A stretch of 64,000 nucleotides of DNA, taken from the NCBI RefSeq assembly GCF_042477335.2, contig NC_091255.1, positions 28,994,501 through 29,058,500 on the forward strand, given 5' to 3'. Below the pieces are notes generated by a model. The model searched no databases. It was not told where the DNA came from and saw only the letters and a list, made by a program, of their open reading frames with translations. This stretch comes from Ovis canadensis (lineage: Eukaryota; Chordata; Mammalia; Artiodactyla; Bovidae). The translations under genes were made by a program, and so were the position numbers. How positions within the stretch are numbered: the stretch's first letter is position 1; each line of letters starts with the position of its first letter. Below are positions 22,289 to 33,669 of the stretch, one piece after another.

Positions 22289-22641
22289 CAGGAGAACAAG
22301 ATGGCGGAGGAGTAGGTGGACATGGAGTGCTTCTCTCTCCACGGATACATCAGGAATACACCTTAAGACACAGAAGTGCATGCAGAACACCAGCTGAGAG
22401 CAGACAGGAGTACCTGAAGAGTGAAAAAGAATATACAGAACCATGCAAAACTCGAGATCAGCCCTGAGCCTTTGGAGTGGGAGCACTGACTCCAAGACCC
22501 TAGACTACCAGAGAACTAACCCTAGGGAGTATCAAATACTGAGAACTCACACAAAAGAAGCCACTTGAATACAAACTCCAGCATCACCCTACCACCAGTA
22601 GCACCCTGTGCAGGGCGCCTCAACTAGACAACAAACAAAAA
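22289..22641 (+). mobile_element. Isolated L1-BT-type 5' UTR fragment
   Basis: The start 'gaacaagatggcggaggag' and the following text match the 5' UTR of the bovine L1 family. Only about 350 bp is present and no ORF1 or ORF2 follows. A near-perfect 12-bp repeat (TAGAAAGrTAAG) flanks it at 22277-22288 and 22642-22653. Normal L1 insertions lose the 5' end, so a copy that keeps only the 5' end is unusual. Confidence 0.65.
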
Positions 22642-22740
22642 TAGAAAGATAAGAGGAGGCAACAAGGATGAGCTAATACAGGGACAGTAGGCTGCAGTGA
22701 CTTGACGCTTGCATTTTACTTCTCAAAAGAGTGATTAAAA

Positions 22741-22924
22741 GACTTCCCTGGTGGTCCAGTGGTTAAGACTCTGTTCTCATAATGCAGGGGGCCCAGGTTC
22801 AATCCCTGGTCAGAGAACTAGATCCAACATGCCGAAACTAAGACTTTGCATATCACAACAAAGATTGAAGATCCCATGGGTACCAACTAAGACCCGGCAC
22901 AGTTAAATAATTTCTTTTTTTCTA
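22741..22924 (+). mobile_element. CHR-2-type SINE
   Basis: Forward CHR SINE flanked by imperfect copies of 'aaaagagtgattaaa' / 'aaaagagtgagtaaa', the target-site duplication. Confidence 0.85.
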
Positions 22925-23157
22925 AAAGAGTGAGTAAAGAGAATTTGGTTATTGGATATTCTATTTCAATGATGGGCTTCCTCTTGCTTGCAGTAAGAGG
23001 GATTTAGGCTAGACCTCAGGAAATCCACCCAATCACTAAGTAAACAGATTTGCGAGATATTAAAACATGTATACAAGCACTGTTAGGGTTTTCTTTCCTT
23101 GGAAATCTTTAGAAATAAGAAGTCCATCTATTTCGGCCTGTATAGTCTTACCTGATG

Positions 23158-23380
23158 GGCTTCCCAGGGGGCTCAGTGGTGAAGAACCCATCTGCCAATG
23201 CAGGAGACTTAGGAGACATGGGTTCGATCCCTGGGTTGGGAAGATCCCCTGGAGCAGGAAATGGCAACGCACTCCAGTATTCTTGCCTGGAAAATTTTAT
23301 GGACAGAGACGCCTGACAGGCCATCATCCATGGAGTCCCAAAGAGTCAGACATGACTGAGTGACTGAGCACATACACAAT
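23158..23380 (+). mobile_element. Bov-tA SINE
   Basis: Forward Bov-tA copy from 'gggcttcccagggggctcag' to the 'gacatgactgagtgactgag' end. Confidence 0.9.
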
Positions 23381-24419
23381 CTTGCTTGAAGGCCAGGACC
23401 TCCCAACAAGCCTCAGGAAGACTTGTGGCCAGAAAGCAGGTAGAGTCTGAAATGAGATTCTGGGCAGGGCAAATGAATGTAAGCTCCTGAGGGGAGAGGG
23501 GAGGCAGAAGGCGGGCTGGATCTGTCAGGCAGGAAGAAGCAGCGGGGACAAGGGGCAGGATTCTAACATGCAGGACCCAGTGGCATTTACATAACTTTGA
23601 ATAATGAATAAGCCCAGCTCTGGGGCTCCAAGTCAGCGTGTTCATCTGCATCTTTATTAGGCTTTATAAATGATTCAGCTCCCTACCCCTTCCCCCCTGC
23701 CCCTGCCCAGCCTGCCCCAAGCATCAGGGTAGTTGATTGCTCATTATTTTAGACTAGGTTTGTTTCACCAACAGTCAGTGAGGCATGGAGCAGGGGGACA
23801 CAGTAGGGAGGAAGAAATCTGAAAGGCGGGGCAGAGTGGAGGGGCAGGGTGGGTGAGCAGAGGCAGGAAGACAGCTATGAATATCGATGTGGGCATAATT
23901 CTCTAAGATGCTCCTGGGGCCAACATCTTCAGGAGAGAAAGGTTTCTTAGACTCCCCCAAAAGTGCTGGGTTCAAGTCCCACTCAGTCCCCAGTTTCCCT
24001 TACATCTGCTGCCAAGCCCCCAGCAGGCTTCTCTCTCAGCTCCAATGCAGCACAGAGCCACTTGAGCAGCCAAATGAGAACTGCCCCTAGGGAAGTTCTC
24101 ACTTTTTCCTGAGGCAGGAATTTTGCTATTTTCACACACACAAAAAATCTGCTATGCTTGCAAGGCAAGAACAGACACCAGGCATATTAGGAGAGAAAGT
24201 GGTAGGAACAGGCCTACATGGTACGTGAATCAGTAGAGAAAAGGAATTCTCATGTCCATTGAGAGTTGGAGCCCACCTGGAAAGAGGAGCCTGGAAAAGA
24301 CACACCTCCAGGGTAGGCATGTGAATGCCAACTGCTCTGGTCTATTGGCTGGAGGTGGGAGAAGTATTTAACAGCCTGGATGAGAAGGAATTGGCAGGAA
24401 ACTGGTAGGGGGAAAGGTA
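23381..24419. other. Intergenic DNA, no gene recognised
   Basis: Unique sequence without exons, RNA genes or clear repeats. Confidence 0.4.
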
Positions 24420-24590
24420 AAGCATTTCTCAACCCTGGCTGCCCATTAAAACCATCAAGAGAGCTTTAAAAAATATGATGTTTGGGCCCCACCCAAGGCC
24501 AGTTAAATCAGAATCCCCAAGAGAGAAGGCCCTGGGCACAGGAGTAGTTCTTAAAAAGCTCTTCAATGTTGTTTGAATCCTGATTTTTCC
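24420..24590 (+). mobile_element. MER5-like hAT DNA transposon remnant
   Basis: The wording 'tttctcaaccctggctgccc' and 'gggccccacccaaggccag' resembles the small MER5/Charlie non-autonomous hAT elements. Confidence 0.5.
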
Positions 24591-24592
24591 AG

Positions 24593-25016
24593 TAGTCACA
24601 TATGAATGTGAGATTTGGACCATAAAGAAGGCTGAGTGCTGAAGAATTGATGCTTTTGAACTGTGGTGCTGGAGAAGACTCTTGAGAGTCCCTTGGACAG
24701 CAAGGAGATCAAACCAGTCAATCCTAAAGGAAATCAACCCTGAATATTCATTGGAAGGACTGATGCTGAAGCTGAAACTTCAATAATTTCACCACCTGAT
24801 GCTTAGAACTGACTCATTGGAAAAGACCCTAGTGATGGGAAAGACTGAGGGCAGGAGGAGAAGAGGGTGACAGAGGAGGAGATGGTTGGATGGCATCACT
24901 GACTCAATGGACATGAGTTTGAGCAAACTCTGGGAGATAGTGAAAGACAGGGAAGGCTGGTGTGCTGCAGTTCATGTGGTCGCAGATAGACACAACTGAG
25001 TGACTGAGCAACAACT
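24593..25016 (+). mobile_element. BovB LINE 3' fragment
   Basis: A longer BovB piece than at the window start. It covers the last part of the reverse-transcriptase frame region and the 3' end ('gatggttggatggcatcac', 'gactgagcaacaac'). Stops and small deletions make it inactive. An AT-rich run follows at 25019-25100. Confidence 0.85.
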
Positions 25017-25300
25017 TTGTATATATACACATATAATTGTATATAAATTAATTATACATATAAATAATATATAAAACTAATATAATTAGTAATATGTACA
25101 ATCAGGAAAATGTAAACATTGCTTGGATATTTGGTACTAAGGAATTACTGATAACTTTTTAATGGTGTGAAAAGAGTATTGTAGTTACATTTTAAGGAGT
25201 CATGTTCTTTTTCTCTAAGGGAGAGACACTAAACAAATATCTTCCATGGGTGTATGTGTGTGTGTGTGCATGTGTGCTCAGTCACAAAGTGATATATCTG

Positions 25301-25509
25301 AAAAGTGAAAGTGTTAGTCGTTCAGTAATGTCTGATTCTTTTCTATCTCATGGCCTGTAGCCCTCTAGGTTCCTCTGTCCATGGAATTCTCCAGGCAAGA
25401 ATACTGGAGTGGGTAGCCCTTCTCCAGGGGATCTTCCCAACCCAGGGATTGAACCCGAGACTCCTGCATTGCAAGCAGATTCTTTACCATCTGAGCCACT
25501 AGGGAAACA
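25301..25509 (-). mobile_element. Bov-tA SINE
   Basis: Reverse-oriented Bov-tA flanked by 'tgatatatctg' on both sides (about 25290 and 25513), the target-site duplication. A (TG)n run lies just before it. Confidence 0.9.
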
Positions 25510-25524
25510 TATGATATATCTGGG

Positions 25525-26490
25525 GTCTGCTTTAAAATAATCCAAGGGTGTAGATGAAGCAAGATTCATTCCTTGTTGAAAACTGTTGAAGCCGTTTGAT
25601 AGATAAAGCTCATTATATTATGTTTTTCACTGTTTGTATACAAAACAAAAACAGTTCCGTGAGTGTTTCTAACATACAGCAAGGTGAGAACCACAGAGTC
25701 AGGCACTCAGCAGGATGGGGGCCACCATGACACCTCAGTGGCATGACCAGCTTTAAAGGAGACTATGTTTGTGGGACCCTAAATGACAGGTAAGAGCTGT
25801 GTTCTCCATAGTCCTATTCTTCAGGCAGAGTCACAGGGACCACTTGGGGGGAACCATAGCTGGCAGTTAGAGATGCACTGGGGTGTCCAAGAGCTCTGGC
25901 TTTTCCTCCAGGCCAGCACAGCTTCTGGAGACTCGGAGTCCCTCTAAACTCTGAGCATCAGGCCAGGAGGTTGGACCAAAGGGTGTCTGAGGCACACAAG
26001 CCATCAATCCAACTCTTCTCTCTCAATCCTTGCCCTCTCTTGACTGACTCCACAGGAGCCAGACCCCAGTTTCAGCCAGCAACCCCGCCGCCCTCCCCGC
26101 CCCACACCAGCCGTCACCATTGCTTCCCAGCGCTGTCACTCCCCCGACGGGCTCATCTGCCTCTGTCAGGGAACATTAGCCCAGCAGACTTCATCAAGGA
26201 CGTGAGGGGAGGCTGAACACCAGCGCGCAGAAGTACGGGACCCTGGGCAGCCATCCCCAAGCGGCTGCCGGCGGAACTGTCTGAGCTGCTGAGAGATTCG
26301 TGGGTAGCTTGATCTCATTTGCATATCACTTCTTCAACGAACACATTCACAAGAAACCCAGATTCTCAGTTTTCTACTTTCCCCGACAGGTTGGCTCTCC
26401 TCACACTTGTCCCTGAGAGGGACCAACCATTCCACGTTCTCCATATGCTCTTGGGAAATAACTTACCTTGGCTTGGAGCAAGGTATTTCC
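25525..26490. other. Intergenic DNA, no gene recognised
   Basis: Mostly unique sequence with an octamer-like ATTTGCAT near 26318. No exon or RNA gene is seen. Confidence 0.4.
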
Positions 26491-26625
26491 CTGGCCCCTG
26501 CCCCGCCCTGCCCTGCCCTGCCCTGCCCTAGCCCCGACCCCGCCCTGCCCTCGCCCCGCCCACTCCCCGCCCATGCCCCGCCCCGTTCTCTACCCTGCCC
26601 CGCCCTCGCCCCGCCCCCCCTCCAC
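26491..26625 (-). repeat. CCCTG/CCCCG pentanucleotide tract with G-quadruplex potential
   Basis: Repeated CCCTG and CCCCG units on the + strand give many closely spaced G3-G4 runs on the minus strand, including several GGGGCGGGG GC boxes. Such a tract can fold into G-quadruplexes and is prone to length change. It is not part of a recognised gene. Confidence 0.8.
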
Positions 26626-26769
26626 CGGCAGAACCACCAGCTCCACCATCGCTCTCAGCTTGGGGCTCTCTCTCTCTTCTCCGCTCCATTACCTTCCCCT
26701 GATGGCCTCTAGGGGCTGGGGAAGGGAGAGAGTTGGAGGGGGTCTATTTAAGAGATTTTTGGAATCTGT

Positions 26770-26920
26770 GCCTGCGCATCACCCGCTGCCATGAGTTATT
26801 TCAGCGCCGATGTTTGTCTCGAGCTGATTATTCCAGCCCGAGAACAGGTGGAGCAGCCTGCGGTGGCTTATTCGTCAGCCAAGGCCATCTGTTCCCAACA
26901 AGCTGAGATTTGTAGCTGAT
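26770..26920. promoter_or_regulatory. Candidate conserved non-coding block
   Basis: Repeat-free sequence keeps CpGs next to AT-rich motifs ('cagcgccgatgtttgtctcg', 'gagctgattattcc', 'ttattcgtcagcc'). It might be an enhancer close to the G-rich tract. Inference only. Confidence 0.3.
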
Positions 26921-29315
26921 TTCTACTGGGGAGCAAGGAGTGGGGGCAGGGAGGGAGACGAAGATCACCTCCGAGCCCCAAGAGACTTACTCCTCCCAGA
27001 CCTTCTGTGAGGTCTCAACCCCCTAGTCCTCCCCTTCTAAAACCAATACCTTCTCGTTTTTCTCAGAGAACTCACCTATCACTTGACTCTGAAATAGCGA
27101 AAATACTTTTTCCTTAGGGGCTAAACCTTCTTCGATGGAGTCAGGTATGAGAAGCAGAAATCCATTAACCGGGCACAGTCTGGCCATTGAGTCATGTCCA
27201 CCCTTACAGATTTTTTTTTTTAATATGTAACTGAGACACAAATATCCTAAATGACCTTTTTAATTCTTGGCTTCTCACCCCACTCCATCACTGGTCCCTG
27301 CATCAACACGTGTCTCCTTGTCTAAACCTGTCACCTGCAGGGCTTCAGGCAGCATGGGAGGCTATGTCTGGAGGCTCTTCTCACCCCTCCCCCGCTGCTC
27401 CTCTTCCTTAAATACCCTGTTCAAGTTCCACCCTCCAATCTGTTCCTCTTCCAGCTTCCACTCGCAGCCATGCCAAGAGATGCCTGCTGCTTTAAGAATG
27501 GCTTTCCCTGAGCAAGGGAGCTAAGCAGTTTCTAAGCAGCTTTGCCACATGGTTTACCCTCCACGGCTACTATTTCTATCTCTGCAGTGCTGGGAAAGAC
27601 ATTCCTCTTAGAGTCACACTAATATGACTAATTGGGGGCCTTCTTTGGTTTCTGACACATACACATCTGTACTGACTTAAAAGAGAAATTGTATGAAAAC
27701 TTTTATTTCAAGCACAGAGACTTCATCTAGAATCCCACGTGCCCAAATAAAGCTATTTCTAGTTTTCAGAAGTCTCATCTAATATTTATCTGTGTTTTCA
27801 CATGTACTTTTGTCATGTGGACATGTTCCCTTAGAAACCCATTCACAGAGCTTCAGAGTGCCTCACTACTCAGTTGGTTTTCTAGGCTTATTTTGCCAGT
27901 TTGAGGGAGCAGGAGCTCCTTTTCTGCTATAAAATCCTGCCCAATGGCTGAGTATATGGTCCACTGGAAGGACCAGCCTCCACAGACGAGCAGCTGGGTG
28001 TGCAAAGGCAGACCATGGCCCCGTGCTTCTAGCGCACAACCTTCCAGGGCACTGCCATTCACTAGGGTCAATCCCCCTGCTCTCCAGAGGACGGCGGGGG
28101 CCAGAAGCAGCCCTTAAGCAAGGATGCCAACCTGCAACTGATGCCAGTCCCCAGGATTAAATATGAGTCACGAGGCTTATTTCATCACATACAGTTTTAT
28201 ATTTGCCTGGTTATCAGTTGTTGACCTGTCTTTCAAAGAGGTAATATTTCTAAAGCTACTGGCTGTGTTCCCATACCAGGATTTTTTTTTTTTTCCACTT
28301 TCAAATTCCCTAGTGTCCTCTCTTCCCCAAATCCATTTGCTTCTTTTTCTAATCCAGTTAGATCATATAGATGTGGCATAAAACATATAAAAATTTATTA
28401 AAATGTGGAAACTCTTTGACTCTTAAACCACCTCAAATATAATTTGCCTGGGTAATGTCAAAACTTAATATCTTTTTTGCGGTTTTTTTTCCGTAAAGCT
28501 GTCATAGCTGGCTTTTGATATCTAAAGCAAATTCTATATGCACATTTAAGTATTCCTCTGGGAGATTTATGTCACTGACTTCAATTGCAAAGCACACATC
28601 CTTTTTGGAATCTCCGTCATGTATACGACCCATCACTGGCACTTATGCTACAGAAGGCTCGATTTCTCTGTAAAATTCCTTCTAAATAAACCTAGCATCC
28701 TTGTTAACTCCAAAATGGCTATTGCTCTGAAAATCACTCCTCCCAGATGGAATCCCAGAGAATGGTCTGGATTGTTCCATTGTACTGTAATGAAATTAGA
28801 TTGAGGTGCCTAGAGATTCAAATATGCATTCCAGGCCATGTGGAACATCGTTGGCACCCTGTTCTTGAAGCACAAATGTGATCACACATGGGGGATGCTC
28901 TGAGAATTGTAAGGAGCAACACAAATGTGAGGTTGACATTTCCCCACCCCCACCTCCCCAAATTGTCAGAAAGTGCTTCCTTCCTAAGGGCAGGCCTTGG
29001 TGAATACCAGGCACACAGCTACTTGAGAGGAGGATCGTGACAGCAGTTCTTGGTTTTCTCGCTTCTCCCTTTATCCTCTGACAAAGCCAGAGTAGCTCGG
29101 GATGCCTGGCCAGTTGCTGGAGCCAAGCTTAGGTCCCTGCTAGGACAGACGTCACCCTCCCTGAGCCTGTTTCTTCAGGGGAAGGACACTTTACGGAGCT
29201 GTGACAAAGGTTAAGGGCGATTATGAAGTGCTTAACTACTGGGGACATAGTGCTCACGATGGTTATATTGGTTGAGCCCTCCTCATCCTCAGCAACACTC
29301 CTGACAGGTGAGGCT
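26921..29315. other. Intergenic DNA, no gene recognised
   Basis: AT-rich unique DNA with short homopolymer runs (27211, 28281). I find no exon, RNA gene or recent SINE. The stretch 28180-28720 is notably free of repeats. Confidence 0.4.
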
Positions 29316-29815
29316 GGGCTACATCAGCCTCAGTTCCCGCCGAGGATTTCCAGAAGCCCTTAAAAGGGCGGAAAACAGTATTATCGGGTTGCTGAGCGAG
29401 GGAACCGGTCCTTAGGCTTCTGGAACCCTTCAAGGGCATCGCTGACTGGCTCCGTCCTGTCATTGGCCCCTTAAAGGGCGTGGCTTTCGGAAAAGGGGCG
29501 GGGGAACCTCCAGAAGGGGGCAGAGCCAGAGGTCTCAGGCTCCTGAGGCCGGGGTAATACAAATAAAATTTGTATATACTAATATTCCCAGGTTCGCCGT
29601 GAACCTGGAGGGCGCCAGCCTGGACGCGCAGAACCCGCCATTAGAAAGGAAAAGAAATGAAGAGGACGCGGAGGCGCATCTGGGCTGCTGAACGGAACCT
29701 AGCCCAGACAGCCCTCGTGCTGGGGGAAGACATCTGTCCCCAGCCCGCGGGTCTCGAGGCCCCACTAGCGCTACCCGTTGGTTCCTCGGGCCCCACACTG
29801 CAGGTGATGAAGAGT
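29316..29815. promoter_or_regulatory. Orphan CpG-island-like block with CArG box
   Basis: By hand I count about 30 CpG in roughly 490 bp, far denser than the flanks. It holds a perfect CArG box CCTTAAAAGG (29358-29367), two related near-palindromes (29425-29438 and 29466-29480), an inverted CCAAT (ATTGG, about 29462), and a GC box 'aaaggggcgggggaa' (about 29491). A 'ctgcaggtgatgaag' sequence at about 29808 could be a splice donor on the + strand. No known gene starts here. Confidence 0.45.
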
Positions 29816-30639
29816 TGGGAGTGAGGTTCTGTTGGCAGCATTGAGGGGTTCTGTACGAACCTAGGAGCCAAAAGCTTCTTGCCAGTTATTCCACCTTGTT
29901 TTACAGATGGAGAAACTGAGGTTCAAGAGGTCAAGGCCTTTCTCCAAGGTCTCAGTGCTGGTGGCAGAAGCGTTCAGTTTAGCACTGGTTTTGTTTTCAT
30001 GAGGGTCTGTGAACACTACTCTGTAGGTAAAGAAAAGCAGTAACCCCAAATGCAGCAGAACTTTGTATATTACCAAGCATGTCCTGGACTGCCCATCAGC
30101 CTGGAGGACGTAGAAAAGAGTTCCTGGGGAAAGATGAAAGGCATTGGGGTGGCAGCCAGTGGCAGGAGCAGGCAATGACAAATTATCATAGGCTGGTCTG
30201 CAATAGGTTGCTATATAAGAGGTGATGAAATGTTACAACTTCCCTGAGAACCAGCTCAGAGGAAATGAAAGTGGAACGGAAAGCATAAAGGTTAGATTTA
30301 AGGCAGCACTTTCTCCCAGGGGTGATAATGGGGCGCTTTGTTCAGTGACCAGAGAAAGCTGTGGACTCGTCCCGTCTCTCCCACTTCTGAGGCCTTTGGG
30401 AATCCATCTTCCTCCTGTCCCATGTGGGCCTGCTTGGAGGACGGGAAGGAATGATTGACTTTGAAAAGTCCCCATCACTCAGGTAGGAGGTCCTTCCCCT
30501 GATGAGCCTCTTGGGCTCCTTGCTGAGGGGGAGGACAGCAGACGCAGGCTCCAGGGCCCTGCGGGGGGGAGGGGGGAGGAAGCAGCAGTCATGGCATCTC
30601 TTGCAACATACTCCCTGCCAAATTGATTCAAATTGGCTT
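29816..30639. other. Intergenic DNA, no gene recognised
   Basis: Includes a MIR-like patch near 29890-29960 ('ttttacagatggagaaactg'). No exon can be supported. Confidence 0.4.
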
Positions 30640-30745
30640 GGGTATGAACATATGATTAAAGGAGCGGCGCGATTCATTTATCAGGAGAGATTAAAGAGCG
30701 GCATCTGCGCAGCCTAGCTGGGGCACAATTAAGGAGCAAATCGCT
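30640..30745. promoter_or_regulatory. Candidate conserved non-coding block
   Basis: A compact unique stretch keeps CpGs in AT-rich context ('gagcggcgcgattcattta', 'gagcggcatctgcgcag', 'gcacaattaaggagc'). The pattern suggests constraint. Function unknown. Confidence 0.3.
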
Positions 30746-31342
30746 AAGTGTCTGTGCCACCAGGCATGGGGGCGGGGCCTGGGGGAAGGACAACAGGGAT
30801 GTCTGCCAAGAGGACACAGGACAAAAGGAAGTGGTTGCTGCTGTTGTCTCTGGGCACAGACTGGGCACCATGGGGAGCCTCACAGGGCTTTGGGCGCCCC
30901 CATGCCTCTTATCCAGGAGTCAGAGCGGTCCCGGGGGTCTGAGATTGGGAGGATCTAGCGAGGCGGCTTCGAGCCTGGCACAGGGACAGATTTGCTGTCT
31001 GTTTTGTGGGAATCACTTACATCTTAGGGATCAAGGCGACCTTGAGTGTACAGGTGGGGGCAGGAGCTTAGAGAGCTCAGATGGGCTTTGATGGCCTTGC
31101 AGTTCCTGGGGCTTCCCTAGGGAGTTTGGTGCAGAGGGAACTGCCCCCTTCCCAGTCTGGAGCCCAGCACACTGGCCAAGATGCTTTGCTGCATCTTGGA
31201 GAAGTGTTGGTCATGTGAGGTGATGTCCAGCTTCCCTGGACACCCTGCGGAGCTCCCCATCACCAGTTAGCATTCCCTGCCTCAGGGCCTTTGCTTAAGT
31301 TCTTTCTTTCCAGGACACCTGTACAGTAATATCTATCTGTAG
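30746..31342. other. Intergenic DNA, no gene recognised
   Basis: Unique sequence, no feature recognised. Confidence 0.4.
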
Positions 31343-31575
31343 AAGTGCGTGAGTGCATGCGAGCCAAGTTGCTTTAGTTGTGTCCAACTCTTTGCGACCC
31401 TGTGGACTGTAGCCTGCCAGGCTCCTGTGTCCATGGGATTCCCCAGGCAAGAATACTGGAGTGGGGTGCTGTGCCCTCCTCCAGGGGATCTTCCTGACCC
31501 AGGGATCGAACCTGCATCTTTTACAACCCTTGCATTGGTGGGCAGGTTCTTTACCACTAGTGCCACCTGGGAAGC
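31343..31575 (-). mobile_element. Bov-tA SINE
   Basis: Reverse-oriented Bov-tA copy with clear monomer and tRNA-like parts. Confidence 0.9.
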
Positions 31576-31798
31576 ACAGTCCTTTATTCAAGTGCCAGCT
31601 CAAAATACCAGCTCCTTTTAGAAGCCTTCCCAGTTCCTGACCCTCCTCTCTCAGTGACAGTGTCTCCTCTTATAACATGCCCAAAGCAACTTCTTTGTCC
31701 TTTTATGTCTCATGTAATTATTTCCAAAGGGGTCTGCCCTAGCCCTAATCCATGAGCCCCTGGAGGACAAACACTATGTTTTACTCCTCTCTACTCAC

Positions 31799-31993
31799 CT
31801 AAAAGGAAAAGGAAAGTGAAGTCCGACTCTTTGCGATCCCATGGACTGTAGTCTACCAGGTTCCTCTGTCCATAGGATTTTCCAGGCAAGAGTACTGAAG
31901 TGGGCTGCCATTTCCTTCTCCAAGGGATCTTCCCTTCCCCAGGGATCGAACCCGGGTCTCCCGCATTGTGGGCAGTCGCTTTATCATACTCAC
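31799..31993 (-). mobile_element. Bov-tA SINE, slightly truncated
   Basis: Reverse-oriented Bov-tA that lacks the usual opening part of the monomer. Confidence 0.85.
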
Positions 31994-32898
31994 CCAAAGC
32001 TTGTACATATTAGCAGGTGTGGTACATATTTTCTGTGTCTAACTCCTCTATTAGAATATCCACTTCATGCAGGCAGGACCTCATCCTGCCCCAGCATTTA
32101 GAACAGTGTCCAGACGACAGCCAGGCAGTCATGAAATATTTGACTGTTGAATGAATGAGCAGATGAATAATACATATTTTCTGACTTGAACAGATCCCTC
32201 TGCCCCAGGCCAGGCTATCAGAGGTTGATGCTGGGACTTTCTCTCAATTTAATCAGAGGCCCAAGTCAGTGTAGGTGAGCAGAGTTGGGATCTTGCCTGT
32301 AGGTAGCAGCAACTTTTGTCACACTAGTTCCTTGGAAGAAAAAAAATGCACCAAGCTAGCTGAAAGCAGGAGTAAAAGATGTGAATGACAGAACTGAACA
32401 TGAAGAGTCAACAGTTAAAAAACAACGCTGTAACTTCACTTCTACTGCCTTCTGTATTCAACCTTCAGGGCAGTTTCTTTCATTCAAGATAGAGCCACAT
32501 TACACTTCACTCCCGTTTATTTTGGGGATGACTCCCCCTACCCTTTCCCTTTCTTGCCCATTTCTAGATGCCTGACATCAGCAGTAGGCCTGATATCTTT
32601 TCTTGCCTACTTGTCCAAACCAGGGGAGCCTGATTGACCAGCTGTAAATATGCATGCAGGGATTATAACTGGTCATATTACAAGAAGTAGAGAAGGAGGA
32701 GGGTCATTTGTTTCTTGCCCTTTTGCATGAGCTGTCTCTCAGCTGTCAGGGAAGGGACCAAGTGTGGATTGGGACATGCAGGCAGGGATTGAGCAGGGTA
32801 GAGAAGCCAGCACACCCAGCCTATTCAAGCTGCCCTCTGGCCCCTGGGATGGGAGGTCAGAGAGGCTTCTGCCGAGTATTGATCAGAAAGTCATCTTT
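31994..32898. other. Intergenic DNA, no gene recognised
   Basis: Unique sequence, no feature recognised beyond diverged MIR-like wording near 32040-32170. Confidence 0.4.
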
Positions 32899-33165
32899 GG
32901 GACTTCCCCTGGTAATCCAGTGGCTAAGAATCTGCCTGCCAATGCAGGGGACACAGTTCGATCCCTGGTCTGGAAAGATTCCACATGCTGTGGGGGAACT
33001 AAGCCTGTGTGCTCTAGAACCCATGCTGTGAAACAATAGAAGCCACTGCAATGAGAAGCCTGAGCACCCCAACTGGAAAGTAGCTAGCCGCCACTCACCA
33101 CAACTAGAGAAAGCTCGAGCACAGCAATGAAGACCCAGCACAGCCAAAAATAAAAAAGTGTTTTA
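32899..33165 (+). mobile_element. CHR-1-type SINE
   Basis: Forward CHR-1 from 'gggacttcccctggtaatcc' to 'cacagccaaaaataaaaaag', followed by an A/T-rich simple run to about 33240. Confidence 0.85.
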
Positions 33166-33663
33166 AAAAATCTAATAAACGCAGTATTGTAAAGTAAAAT
33201 AAAGTAAAAATTTAAAATAAAAAAAATAAATAAAATACTAATAGTGATAATCACACACACAAAAAAATCTAATAAACGTTTGCATCCTTAAAAAGGAAGA
33301 TAGGATTTCTGTAATTGGCAAGATTTAACAATCAGAGTAACTTCAACATTCCCAAGTGGAGGCCAGGGTAGGACAAGACCTGGACAGCTCTGCTAACCTG
33401 AATTACAATCCTCGGGTTTTTAAAACAGAAGGGAGGTTTATGTCTTTCTTGACTGGTTCTCTCACCCACTGCCTCTGCCTGCTCCAGATGACCTGCCAAA
33501 GCTCTCTAAGTGGCACTGGTCTGACACGGCCGCGGGTCAGAGGCCAGGGTGACTCCCCCAGGTCCTCAGCAGCAGCATCGCTCTGCTCCCATGTGCCGAC
33601 CCTGGACTTTACTGAGCCTGAAGGAACAGGAAGGAAACTGGCAGTGCCAGGAGAAAAAGGACG

Positions 33664-33669
33664 TTTATT
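33664..33669 (-). terminator. MYO18A: MYO18A distal poly(A) signal AATAAA
   Basis: The first AATAAA on the minus strand after the short-tail stop codon. Cleavage is expected near 33645. Confidence 0.65.

Noticed and set aside
24593-25016. Remnant reverse-transcriptase coding potential in BovB
   Set aside because: Broken by stops and deletions; annotated as a dead mobile element, not as a gene.
26319-26794. Pro/Ala-rich frames around 26.4-26.8 kb
   Set aside because: Low-complexity product of the CCCTG repeat tract, open in more than one frame at once.
29535-29871. Minus-strand frames of 76-87 codons inside the CpG-rich block
   Set aside because: Frames in CpG-rich DNA are long by chance, and I see no splice or motif support. 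The block is reported as regulatory only.
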